Positions 1 to 10,893 of a DNA stretch of 64,000 bases are shown here, piece after piece. The position numbers were made by a program, and so were the translations under genes. This DNA comes from Dipteris shenzhenensis (taxonomy: Eukaryota; Polypodiophyta; Polypodiopsida; Gleicheniales): assembly GCA_047967505.1 (NCBI GenBank), contig CM106541.1; one strand, 5' to 3'. A model generated the notes under the pieces. The model searched no databases. It was not told where the DNA came from and saw only the letters and a list, made by a program, of their open reading frames with translations. Every line of letters starts with the position of its first letter. The first letter of the stretch is position 1.

Positions 1-1423
1 AGGCTCCAACCGATCAAGTAAGGGGGGTTTGTCTGCCTGTTCGAGAAAAACAAGTCGCTGGGAAACTCGTAAGAGAAGCTTATTGAGGAGCTGGGGGGTC
101 GACGCTGCTCCATAGCCTTGAGAGAATACGCACTTTGTGGTATGAAGGTAGCAAGAGAAGAGCCCTCATTTTATACGGAGGATGGCGATCTTGTGCTGCT
201 GACTGTTGAGTTCTTTGATTGATTGTAATTAGGCTTATCAAGTATGAAGCCAAAAGTCGGACCGTCACACCGTCTTTAGTAGTGTAGGCTCATTTACATT
301 TTTGTATTTTAGAGAGACAAAAGGTTTTTCACATGGGTATTTATGTCATCTCATAGATCATTAGGACTGAGAGTTGATCTCTCACATCATATTTTCACAT
401 ATGTCACAAATGAGCACTAAGAAGGTGGTTCCGATGTACTCTTAGCTTTCATTTGAACAACTGGTTACGGTTTATGCTTATCTAGATGTGGGGGTGTCCT
501 ATAGCCATTCGATCTCCTTGAAATATCCACCATTATGCTAGAGAAAGGTGCATCCTAATGAGAAATCACAAGCTAGCACCTCATGACTTGTCCATGGAGG
601 ACGTATGACAAGGACCCATGGTGAGGGTACCCACTCCTACAGAGGGACTAACAAACTTGCAGAGCCAATGTGTGAGTTGAGTACTATTGTCTAATACACG
701 ATCTACTAGTAGGGTAGCCACACCTTTCCTTGTCAGGGAATTGTGCACCTCAACCATTGTTAGGTTTTCTAAAGACTATTGATCACTTTGAGACGGTTGA
801 GTAGCATGGGACCATCAAGAAATTTGATGTCATATGCTACACTACGTATGGTCCTAGGGACATCTCTTAGGAACCTTCTCTTAAGGGACGACCATCTTTT
901 GTGTATAACATAGATTATAGAGGATGAGATTGAATCTCGTGCCATTTTATGAGGCTGAGAGAGATCATGTAGGTGATATGATGAGGACACCTTGAAGGGT
1001 TGGCATGACCGATCCACACAAATGTCATAGGTGCAGTACCTAGGGAGTTTCTCATGCCATAAAACACATGAAGTTTGATAGCAAGTGCACGCTTGAGAGC
1101 ATGAAAAAATGTGATGGCCCACCATAAATCACAGATTTAAGATATGGTGACAGCAAGAATAGCATTGCTATAATATGTAACTTGAGAGGATTGGTGCTAG
1201 GCTAAGGATGAATGCTAAACATAAGACTGGTAGGCAGTACAAATTTGACAATAGAAGACATGACTTTCACAACTTGGGCATGGTGACAAGGGTTATAAGT
1301 ATCTTGCTACTAGTAGTTACAATCTTGTGAGTTATTGCATTTAGTGTAATCTTCAATTTTCTTAATATGCTAAGGTCTCACAAGCAACGCTTTTTGTATG
1401 GCATCATGTGCTTGGCCATTTGC
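1..1423. other. Unassigned intergenic DNA
   Basis: I see no gene, RNA or repeat family here. Open frames are short on both strands and have no recognisable motif. The texture is that of old, decayed transposon DNA. Confidence 0.5.
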
Positions 1424-1549
1424 CAACAAGGAGTCTTGAGTATCAAGATGCTTACAACTTTGGTTTCCTCACTATCAAGATGCTTACAACAAGGAGTCTT
1501 GAGTATCAAGATTCTCACAACTTTGGTTTCCTCACTATCCTTTCGTTTC
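1424..1549. repeat. Tandem duplication, two 63-bp units
   Basis: The sequence beginning CAACAAGGAGTCTTGAGTAT occurs at 1424 and again at 1487 with few differences. Each unit also contains an internal near-repeat of TCAAGATGCTTACAA. It lies just beyond the coiled-coil remnant at 1640-1995. Confidence 0.8.
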
Positions 1550-1639
1550 TTGTCTTGATTGTTGCATTTTTCATTTATCAATGCATTTTGCATACCATAA
1601 AATTGTTTGAAAATGCCGTCCTTTTTCATCTTTTGATTG

Positions 1640-1995
1640 TCTAGAGTTGCTGCCATGGACTTGAGAAGGACTCCCTCTCTCCATTCTTTATCTTCATTTT
1701 AGTGTTCTTTAGTTGTTGCTTCAGGCTTCTCATGTGCTCCTCTACTTCGTGCCTTCTCTACCTCTCCTCCATAGACAACTTTTCAGCTTCCTTTTCCTTT
1801 TTCTTGGTTGCCTTGATTTCTAGTTGTGCTTGCAATTCCCTTGTGTATGTTGCATCTGCTACCTTGGGTTGTGCTTGCTCTACCTTGGCTTCAGTATCTT
1901 CCTTGAGGTTTGCTCAAATACCAGACTTGATTGTTCTTCATAGGCTATCCTTTGTACCTACCTCACCTCCTCATCAATTTTGTGCAAGTGATTTG
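1640..1995 (-). pseudogene. Coiled-coil protein remnant, copy A
   Basis: Read on the minus strand this is rich in Glu, Lys, Ala and Gln, as expected of a long coiled coil. It carries the blocks EAKVEQAQ, KKKEKEAEKLSMEER and, after an in-frame stop, RRHEVEEHMRSLKQQL. The same order of blocks occurs on the minus strand at 12.5-13.2 kb (EAKVKEAQ, then RHRREEVEKCMELQDRL), so the two loci appear to be copies of one family. No catalytic motif is visible. The parent could be a host coiled-coil protein or an accessory protein of a mobile element; I cannot decide. Several stops make it a pseudogene. Confidence 0.45.
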
Positions 1996-3219
1996 TAAGG
2001 CCCATGCTCAACAGGTTCACTCGTATCTCATTATCCTGGCATGATAGTGGAGATTTGTGCTCAAAACTATACTTAAAGATTTTAAACATGATTTTGGTTA
2101 TCACCTTTAAATATGAGACTTCATTATGAGGCTAGAGGAAGAGCCTTAAAGTGATAAAGATGAGAGAGAAAGAGACATTCATTTTGCAAAGACTAAGCAG
2201 GAATGTTTTGCACTCTATTCATTTCATTTCATCATCCAAATATACATGGAGACAAGAATTAAAACACTACAAGATGAAAAGATCATTGAGGGAGTTGGGA
2301 ACCACCAAAGTCCACACCCCTTTACATCTCATGTGAATAGACTTTAAGGTTGACCACTCTCAACCTTAGAGTGAGTGCTCACACTTCAATGCATATTCTA
2401 TAGCATACATTTATGGCATTATCACTGGCACACCTGGTGGATAGAAATTTGGAATAAATTCCTAACCTAAGCCCATCAAAATGTTTCTAGATTTAATCAA
2501 ATGGAAGTTAGTAGACCCTCTTCATGATGTGTTAAACATCACATCAATCCAAGACTATGCTGGAACATAGAGTGAAGAGCCTGGTGCAGTACCAATGTTC
2601 AAACTACTCCCAAACATAGATGTCTACTAATCTCCAAAAGAAAGAAATTATTATGTCAATTAAAAAAAACTAAGCTATAGTGCATATCTGTATTATGTGA
2701 GTGTGAATATACAATGATACCATTTTATGGCAACATGCCAGGGCTGGGAACCCATAAAGTTTAGTGTCATCCATACATGATCATAAAGGATGAAAACATA
2801 ACATCATGAATGAATAAGTATGTCCACATTTCACCGAACATGGAACGGACATGACATAGGCATCGAATCACCCATTCAAGTAGATATATGTCAATGAAGC
2901 TCCAGCATCTGTACCATACGTTGGTAACAAAGTATCAAATCCATATGCAATACACAAATCAGCCCCATAATACCTCATAAAAGAATGGGATATACCATCC
3001 ACCGTATGGAAAAATCCATCAACATGGATCCTATCACGGTATGGATCACACATCCTCAAACATGTTATCATGAGAAGTAATTACTGCACGATGAGTAATA
3101 GCATTAGAAGGCTCAATAACACTTAATGCATCATCATATAAACTGTACCAACATAATCTAATATCACTTTTAGAAAAGCAAAACTTGAATTTACGATTAC
3201 TATTTTGGATTACCAGTTA
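1996..3219. other. Unassigned intergenic DNA
   Basis: AT-rich sequence without a recognisable coding motif. A 67-codon minus-strand frame at 2868-3071 has no family signature and was not called. Confidence 0.45.
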
Positions 3220-3445
3220 TTGTTTCTATTTCAATTTTACTATTACTATTCTAGTTTCAGTTTACTGTCCAGTTTCTGTTTTTATTCTAGTTTTAGTTAT
3301 TATTACTGTTCCAGTTTCTGTTATTGTTCTAGTTTCCAGTTTACTATTTTACTGTAATTTAGTTTCCAATTTACTGTTTTGTTATGATTCCATTTTTTAG
3401 TTTATTGTTTTGCTATAATTCCATATTCAGTTTATTGTTTTGGTG
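3220..3445. repeat. Degenerate T-rich minisatellite
   Basis: Variations on TTCCAGTTTACTGTTTT recur about every 20-25 bases (for example TTTCAGTTTACTGTCC, TTTCCAGTTTACTATTTT, TTTCCAATTTACTGTTTT). Open frames inside it are products of the repeat and not genes. Confidence 0.7.
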
Positions 3446-3449
3446 CATA

Positions 3450-4930
3450 TTTTGATCATGAACACACACCAAAATTTGGAAAACTTTTGTTTGAGATATT
3501 TTAAACTTTGGGCTCTTATGGCTTCTTTTTGGGCTCTTTTGGCTCTGGTTTGGATTGATCCATTCATCCTCATCTTTCATGCTTCTCATTTCCTCAACAT
3601 AAGCATCATCATCATCATTGCTTATACTTGTATTTGATATTTTTTATCGTGCTTTTGCACTAGACTCTTCCCAAAAATTTGAAACTACATCAAAACTCAA
3701 ATTTGAATGTATATCATCATCATTTGCATCCAAGAATTCATTATCAAACGCAGCCATAGGGTCAACACATAATATAAATTTATCATCCATGATATTTAAA
3801 AATTTTGCTTGTCAAACCATCTCAAACATTGGTCCTTCTGGAAGCTGAATGTCTTCTATAACTCCTTGACTTCTTGGAACATTTAAAACAATAAATTGAT
3901 TGTCTAGAATACCATCATCATACTCAATTTATAATAGAAACTACTTAATAACATTCTCTTCATTCACACACTTATCAACTTGAACATCAACATCATAAGC
4001 TGAAAATTTCTCTTCAAGATTATCATCCACATTATCATGAGTTGAAATATTATCTTCAACGTTGTCATCCAAATCTTGATTCAGTTCTTTTTTTGTTTGT
4101 TGATCCATTTGTTCATCCATAATAGGAAAAATGCTTACACATGAGGTTTTAAAATATTGCTCAATATCTTCCTCATCATCACACTTAAAAATTTCAGCCT
4201 TCGCATAATCCACAACAGATGATGCATAAATATCAAGACAACCATTGGCTTTGTTGCTTTGAGTCGATTTAGAAATGTGTCTTAAACCTTCTTTGTTGAA
4301 TGGATATTTTAATTCTGGGTTCTCAAAGATTTAATTTGTATTTACCTTCTCTTGCTTCCACATCACATCAACACCAAAAATTGGTGCAAATGCAAAGCAG
4401 GTGCATTCATCATGTGACTTCTCTCAAAGAGAGCTCAAAGAGCAAGATCTTCATTAACAATCGATAATTCATTTCCTTGTTGCTCCAATTGCTTATAAAA
4501 TAATCCAAAATTGATTTGCATTAGATAGTCTTCGTACATACCATCATCTTTGGAATTGGAATGATCATGTTCTCCATGCGGAGTATATGCTGATTATAGA
4601 ATATGAACTCTTCCTAGAAGCTCTAAAATGTCATAAATATGTTGACGAGATCTCCAATCACCTTTGTGAAATCTGATATGCCAAGCTTTTACATCATCAA
4701 GAAAATTTGAATAAACTAAAACCTTGTCCAAGAGTTTACAAACCTTTTGGATTGATTCTTCTTCACAAATGGCTAGATAAATCTGATAAAATTTCTCATG
4801 TCCAAGAGCAATGGACAATACTTCTTGTAATGACCTTGTTGTGAACAATTCTTGCAAGAATATAGGGCACAATATTTCTGAAAGTGAGAAAATTCATCAC
4901 ACAGTGAGCATTTCTAGATTTTTTTTCTAA
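3450..4930 (-). pseudogene. Decayed gene with two CCHC zinc knuckles and an acidic region
   Basis: On the minus strand at about 4800-4910 there are two perfect CX2CX4HX4C knuckles in one frame, CSLCDEFSHFQKYC and CKNCSQQGHYKKYC, about five residues apart. CCHC knuckles bind single-stranded nucleic acid and occur in retroelement Gag and in host RNA-binding proteins. Downstream the strand still reads as protein with frame changes: a segment with VCKLLDKVLVYSNFLDDVKAW (4600-4780), then a very Asp/Glu/Asn-rich stretch (3940-4210 and 3630-3850). No protease, reverse transcriptase or integrase follows, so it is not an obvious Gag-Pol. Stops and frameshifts show that it is dead. The two knuckles are certain; the identity is not. 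Confidence 0.5.
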
Positions 4931-5034
4931 TATTTTGATTTTGCCATAATGATCCAAAATTTGGAAATCATGCAAAAAGAGGTACATAAATACCACGGCT
5001 TCAACTTTTGGTTATTGTTGAAATCCAATTTTGA

Positions 5035-5260
5035 ATCCAGATTCGTAAGTCTCTCTTCCGAATCCCAGTATCGAATCCCTCTCTAGAATTCGGATCCTCG
5101 TTCTCTTTCTAGAATCCAGATCCCTGTTCTCTGTCTTTTGGATCTCTCTCTAGAATTTGGATTGTTATTCTCTCTCTTCTATATCTCTGTTTTGGATCTC
5201 TCTCTTCTAGATTATTGTGCTATTCTAAATCTCTATTCTATGTCTATTTTTTGGAATGAC
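5035..5260. repeat. Degenerate TCTCTCTAGAAT-type repeat
   Basis: Blocks resembling TCTCTCTAGAATTCGGAT and CTGTTTTGGATCTCTCTCT recur at irregular 25-35 base spacing. It is pyrimidine-rich and has no coding signal. Confidence 0.6.
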
Positions 5261-5599
5261 TGTTTTTTTCATTTGAATGCTTTGAGCCCGTATCGTGGCT
5301 TTTGATTCTTTATAGGTCTCTCCTTTTGATTCTTTACAGGTCTCTCCTCAATGCTGAATTTTCTCCTTTAGATTTATTTGAAACTTTTAAACATCTTTGA
5401 ATGTGATTGTAGCTAGTTGGAACTTTAGGGTTAGGTTGTTGCATCCCATGTTATTCCCCCAACATATCTTCTTCTCCTCTTCGTCATTTTTTTTTCTCCT
5501 CTACTATTGTTCTTTTTGTGGTGGTACTCCTGTGTTCTTGACTCCTCTCCATGCTTTGCTAGCTCCTTTATCTCCTCACTTGAACTCGAGTAGGCGGCT

Positions 5600-6052
5600 T
5601 ACAGGCTCATGCAACGTGGATGATGGCTTCTCTGCTTCGAGTTTTGACACATCTCTTGTAGTGGATATGATGCTTGTCCATCTTTGTTTGCTAGGTTTGG
5701 TTGCAAATAGCTTAGTTTGTGGTGTTCTACAAATACTCGTCAAAATCCTAAGGTTTTCATTCATTTCATTATCATGCCATACTTTAATGGCGGTAGCTTG
5801 TTGCAATTCCTTCAAATTCTTCCAATGGACCAGGGCAGGTTCACACGCTACTTCCACCATGTCTAAGGAGAGGAGTAGATTTGATGACCACAGCAAGCAG
5901 GGAAGTTCAAGCTACATTGGAGAAGGAAGATATTGCTCGAATCAATGTCTTTTGTGAGAATCTCCTTCATAGCATCCATGCACTTGTGGATGGTTTGGCA
6001 AGGCTGCATGCACAAAGGTGGATGCATACAAACCTACACGTGGGCAACATCT
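5600..6052 (+). pseudogene. Protein kinase-like pseudogene, N-terminal part
   Basis: In shifting frames the strand shows kinase N-lobe and hinge features: LGLVANSLVCGVLQILVKIL (about 5690-5750), then FIIMPYFNGGSLLQFLQILP (about 5758-5818), the usual hinge followed by GGSL. It continues with LVDGLARLHAQRWMHTNLHV and GNI (about 5975-6050), matching the alpha-E helix and catalytic loop. The catalytic HRD is replaced by HTN, and frameshifts and stops are present, so activity is not expected. The reading breaks exactly where the inserted repeat begins at 6053 and resumes at about 7886. A serine/threonine-type kinase fold is well supported; the subfamily is unknown. Confidence 0.65.
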
Positions 6053-6768
6053 CATTAGGGGATTTTGGACTCAAAAAGGGCCTCATAAGGAATGGATTAG
6101 CAAAATGGATTAAGAATTAATAAGGCCTACAAAGGTTCCCATCACCCCATATGGGGACAAAAAAGTACATTTTCCTAGGCCCTTGGTGGTCCCCAAAAGT
6201 GCACCTCCCTCTCCCAGTTGGAGGGCCCCCCCATTCTCAAAAAGTTAACTCTCTTTACAACATTTAGGTGGTCCACATTCCCACATGGTCTTTGTCTTGT
6301 GAATGAAGACTGATTTGAAAAATAAATAAATGTAATGGAGGGCATGAACCAACTAACACCCACATATTTTGAACCAAAAGTAAACTTCATTGATGATTGA
6401 ATATCTTATCTCATCTTCATTCTAAATGCATCTATAGAGAATGGATCAAGAAGAGGCCATTTTGGAATATCAAAGTTAGGGAGAGGAATAGGACGAAGGC
6501 TTCCATATGCACCTTCTCTTTGAGGAACTTGGTAACATGAATTGTAGAAAAAAATACTAGATTTTGTCAAGGAGGCAATACTCCATCCTGAGAACATTAA
6601 TTCCTTGATATTTGGATGGAAAGCTTGAAATATTCCCATGAGACTCTCCAGAGGTTGGGTTTCTAGTTTGGTAGAGGGAAAGATATCTACATAGAAAGCA
6701 AAGAAAGATGTTAATGGGCCAATCAATCTGTCTCTCTCACTCTCTACATATCTCTCTCTCTCTCACAC

Positions 6769-6771
<3 letters not shown>

Positions 6772-6825
<54 letters not shown>
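6772..6825. repeat. (CT)n microsatellite
   Basis: About 27 uninterrupted CT dinucleotides, flanked by interrupted CT/CA-rich sequence from 6730 to 6910. Confidence 0.95.
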
Positions 6826-6828
<3 letters not shown>

Positions 6829-7359
6829 ACTCACAAGTCTCTCTCCTCTACTATCTCCCCCTAACACCCCTTAACCCCCCCATCTCTCTCTCTCTCTCCC
6901 TTGCCCCCTCCCCCTCTACTATCACCACAAGACACCCTCTCTCAAAATGCATGCACATATACAATCATTAGAATGCACAATTGAACTGAAAATGAAAAAA
7001 AGTTAATGTGAAAGAGAGATACAATTTGAAGGAAAGCAAGTTCGACTAGTAGGGTCCAAGTTCATGTCTCAAGCCATGTACACGTGTTGAACCTTCACCT
7101 TAAGTCCTTTTTTTGTATTACGAAACCCAACAATGCGACCCTTCCAATGCTTCTCTTTCTTTGCTCTATCCTTTCTAGAAACTTTGAATGGACCTATTGT
7201 GGATGGTTGCATTGTGGCCCAAGACATTAACCTAAACTCTTGAGGGATCCAAATATCACTGTTGTCCTTCAAAATGTGACCCACACAAGATTGAATTGAT
7301 AGCTTTGGCCTAGGGGAAGGGGAGTGCTTGACCATTGTAGAAAGAATGGGAGCAAGCAA

Positions 7360-7520
7360 AGATAAAGAGGTTGGGAGGAGGAAGAGGTTGAGAGGAGGAG
7401 GCTGAGAGGAGGTTGAAAGGAGGAAGAGGTTGGGAGGAGGCTGAGAGGACGTTGAGAGGAGGAAGAGTTTGGGAGGAGGCTGAGAGGAGGTAGAGAGAAG
7501 GAAGAGGCTGAGAGAAAGGT
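7360..7520. repeat. Purine-rich minisatellite
   Basis: Variants of GGAAGAGGTTGAGAGGAGG and GGAGGCTGAGAGGAGG alternate through this stretch, almost pure purine on the plus strand. The Ser/Pro/Leu-rich minus-strand open frames over it are repeat products. Confidence 0.8.
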
Positions 7521-7885
7521 GGGGAGTCAATGGAGATAGTTTCGGGAGACTCCTGGGAGAAGTTTGGGGTGCTAAGGACACTTTTGGAAATTTTCAAATT
7601 TTTGGAGGGAAAAAAAGTCACGGATTTGGGGGCCTACCAAGAGAGCCTAGGAGGGTATGGGGACCATCCAAAAGAAAAGGAGGGGAGTAAATGCCTCAAG
7701 AGGTGGTGGGGGAAAGAGAGAGGCAAGTGGAAGCTTAGTGGGGACCAAGGAGGACTCTCCACCAACAATATGGAATCCTCCATTCTTTTAATGCCCAAGC
7801 CTTCCCATTGGCTGGTTTGCTAATCTCACAAATATTAAGGGACTAATCCAAGAGGCCCTTTTTGAGTCCAAAATTCCCCTAATGT

Positions 7886-8260
7886 ATTGGATTTTGTTGG
7901 AAAGTCTAGATGTTGAGTAGGCATCATAGAATGGGGGATGGCCATGGACTTCTCGGAGAGTCGAAAGGCATTCAAGCATCTAAAGAAGCAGTCTTTGGAG
8001 ATAGAGCTAACTTAACTGAGAGATTTCGTAAGAAATAGGAAGAGCATGGGTGGAAAAAGTGGCTTGCACCCGAGTTACAAGAAGTAGCCGTAAGAGGTAG
8101 ATATACATGCCATGCAGATACCTATGTATTGGGATGGATCATTGTTGAGATGTCTGGGGTTATCTTGAGAATGCCTGGGGTTATCTTGAGAATGCCTCCC
8201 TCTCATGTCATTAATGCCATTAAGTGTCATGCATAGGAACAAATGATGCATCCCATTGCC
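7886..8260 (+). pseudogene. Protein kinase-like pseudogene, C-lobe part
   Basis: Directly after the insertion the strand reads LDFVGKSRC, stop, VGIIEWGMAMDF: the region after the catalytic loop, with EWG where kinases have DFG or DWG. After a frameshift near 8040 it reads KWLAPELQEV (the APE motif of subdomain VIII), then YTCHADTYVLGWIIVEM (subdomain IX). A 24-bp duplication at about 8152-8199 (CTGGGGTTATCTTGAGAATG and following bases, twice) disrupts the end. The loss of HRD, DFG and frame shows a dead gene. With the part at 5600-6052 it forms one locus split by the insertion. Confidence 0.65.
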
Positions 8261-8394
8261 AGTTAGAGAAAGCCACTTGTAGAGACCATTGATAACTTAA
8301 AGAGAGCAAAATGTGAGGGAGAATTGGCTATGAGGCCTATGGATATATAGAAAAGTTCCTAAACCTCACAAAAAATGGCTACACCCAAGCAAAA

Positions 8395-8857
8395 ATGACC
8401 CGATGACTTAGAGAGCACCAATGGGGGAGAGGACACCGAGCTCTAGCAAAGCGGCCCTCAACATCCAAGAAGAGGCCCTCCATATTAAGGGCAAAGAGGA
8501 CCTCCTCTAGCGAGGTGATACAAATTCAAGCCAGGGACAGTGACACTTTGGGAGATCAGAAATTTTCAAAAGACCATCGATCTACTCATCCCGATGGCAA
8601 GCTTCACAAGGGTGGTATGCGAGGTCATGCAAGACCTCAACAATAGCTCAATGTCTTGGTTTTATAGGCGCAGAGTTGTGGAGGCTCCTTGGCATATTTC
8701 TAGAGATGCCTTGCTTGCCATGCAGCATGCAACTGAGGCCTACCTAGTAGACCTCATGGATGACACCCAACTGGCTACCATCCATAGGAAAAGGGTCACA
8801 GTGACTGCCAAAGAAATGCACTTTATTGTCCGTCTTAGGAAGCCCAAGGGCACTTAG
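8395..8857 (+). pseudogene. Histone H3-like pseudogene, closest in motifs to centromeric CENH3
   Basis: From 8519 the frame reads YKFKPGTVTLWEIRNFQK, matching the H3 alpha-N helix region, then LLIPMASFTRVVCEVMQDL, HISRDALLAMQHATEAYLVD, DDTQLATIHRKRVTV, and ends at 8857. Canonical H3 has LLIRKLPFQR at the alpha-1 helix; plant CENH3 typically has LLIP followed by a small or aromatic stretch and SF or PF, as here. Loop 1 is also longer than in canonical H3, another CENH3 trait, though about 15 residues (around SSMSWFYRRRVVE) exceed even that and may be an insertion. Upstream at 8395-8515, in a frame shifted by one base, lies a basic tail (AKRPSTSKKRPSILRAKR) after an ATG with an early stop. There are no introns across the conserved part. 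Frameshift and stop indicate a pseudogene, possibly a retrocopy. Confidence 0.7.
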
Positions 8858-9484
8858 GGATGTTTTATGCTCCACCTTGGGCAATAGTTAGACTTCATGT
8901 ACTCTACCTACGAGTATCTCTCTTGTATCAGCCTCTTTTAAATATAATAAAATGTCTTTTTTTGAATTGTCTTTATATATGCAATCTCAAATTTCTTTTC
9001 ATTGTATTTGCAATCTATTAATTTACTTACATGCAATCTCAATTTACTTACCAAAGACTTTCTGATGACGTATACAGTAGGAAAATGAAATAATAAACAT
9101 CAAATCTCAATAGAACATGCAAAAGGAAATAATACTCAATTTTACTTAACATGGAAAAGGAAACAATGTTCCGTATAGCGGAAAGAGAAAATAATTTGAA
9201 AATGGTATTCTTTATTGACATAGAGTAGTATTACAAAGAGCACCCACTTGAACACACAAGCTACACTTCTTCTTGCTTGGCTCAGATCCCTTTTTTGCTT
9301 GCTAAAGCAAAGAGGATTGCACAATTTCATTCTCTATAGCTTGGGGATCTATAATGCCAGCTAGCCCTGCAAGAGCTACAATATTATGGAGAGGATCAGA
9401 TCGTGTGTCCAAGAACAAAAATAAAGCTACACTATGCCTAACCAAAACAACATGATCCACAGTAGGACGGATGGGTGTCATCTA
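8858..9484. other. 3' flank of the histone-like copy, then unassigned DNA
   Basis: AT-rich sequence with a candidate polyadenylation signal at 8946 and no poly(A) run. Nothing else is recognisable. Confidence 0.4.
8946..8951 (+). promoter_or_regulatory. Candidate polyadenylation signal AATAAA
   Basis: AATAAA lies 89 bases after the stop of the histone-like frame, in TAAATATAATAAAATG. The position suits a plant 3' UTR. Single hexamers are common in AT-rich DNA, so support is weak. Confidence 0.35.
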
Positions 9485-9613
9485 TTGAGATATGGTGCCA
9501 TGAGCACATAGATTAAAGGCTAAAGTATGGTATAGGAAAGAATCAAAGTAGCCACCCTAGGATGTGAACTACATGATGTGGAGATGTGGATCAAGGATAT
9601 CCACAAGGAGAGA
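9485..9613 (+). mobile_element. LTR fragment (5' part) of the 2.7-kb non-autonomous family
   Basis: TTGAGATATGGTGCCATGAG and about 110 following bases match the first third of the LTRs at 14041, 25689, 53093 and 55446, ending at AAGGATATCCACAAGGAGAG. It most resembles the 25689 copy (AGGCTAAAGTATGGTATAGG). Neither a polypurine tract upstream nor the promoter half downstream remains, so it is a truncated relic. Confidence 0.85.
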
Positions 9614-9985
9614 AAACATTTAAGGATAATTGGGAAACAACCTATAAGAAGTGGGATATAGTAGTTAGAGCTTTTTGGTACAAAAGAACATCCAAGAGAG
9701 GCCGCAATTACAAACTGGTACATAAGAGTCCAAAAACATGTGTGTACTCTCATCTACTAAGAGCTATTAAGTTCCAGATGCAACCTATGCCACAACGAAA
9801 GAAGGGCAAAAGTGTCTTCAAATTGGATTTAGACACACATGAGCACATCTTGTGGTGTCTTGGAGTGGTGGATGAGGATGACTAAGACAGTACTAAGAAA
9901 ATGTATGTAGTCTCATTTCTAGGGAAACAATATGTCCACTGGTCCTACAAAATGGAGTTTATATTAAGACTGCCTCTTTTTAGTA
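9614..9985 (+). other. Open stretch of unknown origin after the LTR scrap
   Basis: A plus-strand frame continues to 9885 with a basic segment (RTSKRGRNYKLVHKSPK) and an acidic end (LGVVDEDD). Its start codon lies inside the LTR scrap, so any real start has been lost. I recognise no family. Confidence 0.25.
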
Positions 9986-9989
9986 TATC

Positions 9990-10340
9990 CCAAACAACCA
10001 CCGTGCTGGTTTTATTAAATTATTTTGTAAATACCAAATGGTAAAACCCATGCTTATTTTTAATATATCCTAGCAACCACCGCGCTAGTTTCCCATAACG
10101 AATCCACACATCCTACAAATCCATTCATCTTGTAGTAATAGAAGCAATGCATCACATAGTGGCTGTTAATATCCTAGTGCAAACCAACCATCGTGCTGGC
10201 AATATCTTATCCTGCACTAATCCTGCACTACTACCGTGCTATCCCTACACTATTGCCATGCTATCCTAAAATTTGTTTTGTAGTGCTAGTGCCCTTTAGA
10301 CTGGTCATAGTTAACCTCATATTTCAACCATCGGGCTACT
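9990..10340. repeat. Dispersed motif cluster CAACCACCGTGCTGG
   Basis: CAACCACCGTGCTGG and variants (CAACCACCGCGCTAG, CAACCATCGTGCTGG, CTACCGTGCTATCC, CAACCATCGGGCTAC) occur about six times at irregular spacing. No coding role is apparent. Confidence 0.5.
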
Positions 10341-10554
10341 CAAAAAATTTAAGTACTAACGTGGAAGCAGGTCAATACAAAATCAAGTATTACGAGACCA
10401 TGAGAATATTCACAAGTTCAAGAAATGTCTGCAAGATTTTTATTATTTCAAAACACGACATTTTTCTTTTTCAAGGAAAATCCAGACTCCCAACTATCTT
10501 ATCAGCCTCTCTATAGCAAGCATCTCCCAGCTCTTGAGGCCAGCCTAATGCACA

Positions 10555-10893
10555 ATGGCAGACCTCTTTGCACACTCAAAAGCTTTTAAATGGGGTACTC
10601 CACAGAAGAAATCATTCACCACACTCAAAGAGAAGTTGACCACAGAGCTAATTCTGATAGTTCTTGATTTGTATCAGCCATTTGATGTGGATTTTGATGC
10701 CTATGGGGAGTGTGTTGGGGCTGCATTGCATCAAAATGGTCATGTAGTGGCCTATGAGAGTAGAGACTCTGGGATGTCGAGAGATATTTGAGAATGTATG
10801 AGAAAGAGGTGCTGGCTATAATTCATGCCCTCTATACATGGAATCATTATCTTTTGGGTGCAAAATTTATAGTTAAGAAAGTTTGAGGCTTGC
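10555..10893 (+). pseudogene. Ty3/Gypsy reverse transcriptase-RNase H fragment
   Basis: The frame contains FKWGTPQKKSFTTLKEKL, the conserved segment after Gypsy reverse transcriptase, then PFDVDFDAYGECVGAALHQN and GHVVAYESR, which mark the start of the RNase H domain (usually DAS at the first catalytic Asp, here DAY). After a small frame change it continues with YEKEVLAIIHALYTWNHYL and GAKFIVKK. Reverse transcriptase proper and integrase are absent on both sides, so this is an isolated, dead internal piece of a Gypsy polyprotein. LTRs were not found nearby. Confidence 0.85.

Larger units (their letters stand above)
6053..7885. mobile_element. 1.8-kb insertion with inverted ends, inside the kinase pseudogene
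   Basis: The left end (6053 onward) reads CATTAGGGGATTTTGGACTC followed by AAAAAGGGCCTCATAAGG. The right end (about 7833-7885) is its reverse complement with a few changes, ending in CCCCTAATG. The interior has no transposase frame; it contains a CT microsatellite and a purine minisatellite. The kinase reading frame stops at the left end and resumes right after the right end, so the block was inserted into that gene. I could not define a target-site duplication. The end sequence recurs at 20352-20400, so this is a dispersed family. A non-autonomous DNA transposon is the likeliest class, but this is inferred. Confidence 0.55.

Noticed and set aside
6708-6971. Ser/Leu-rich open frame over CT repeats
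   Set aside because: Translation of a (CT)n microsatellite in two alternating residues; no coding meaning.
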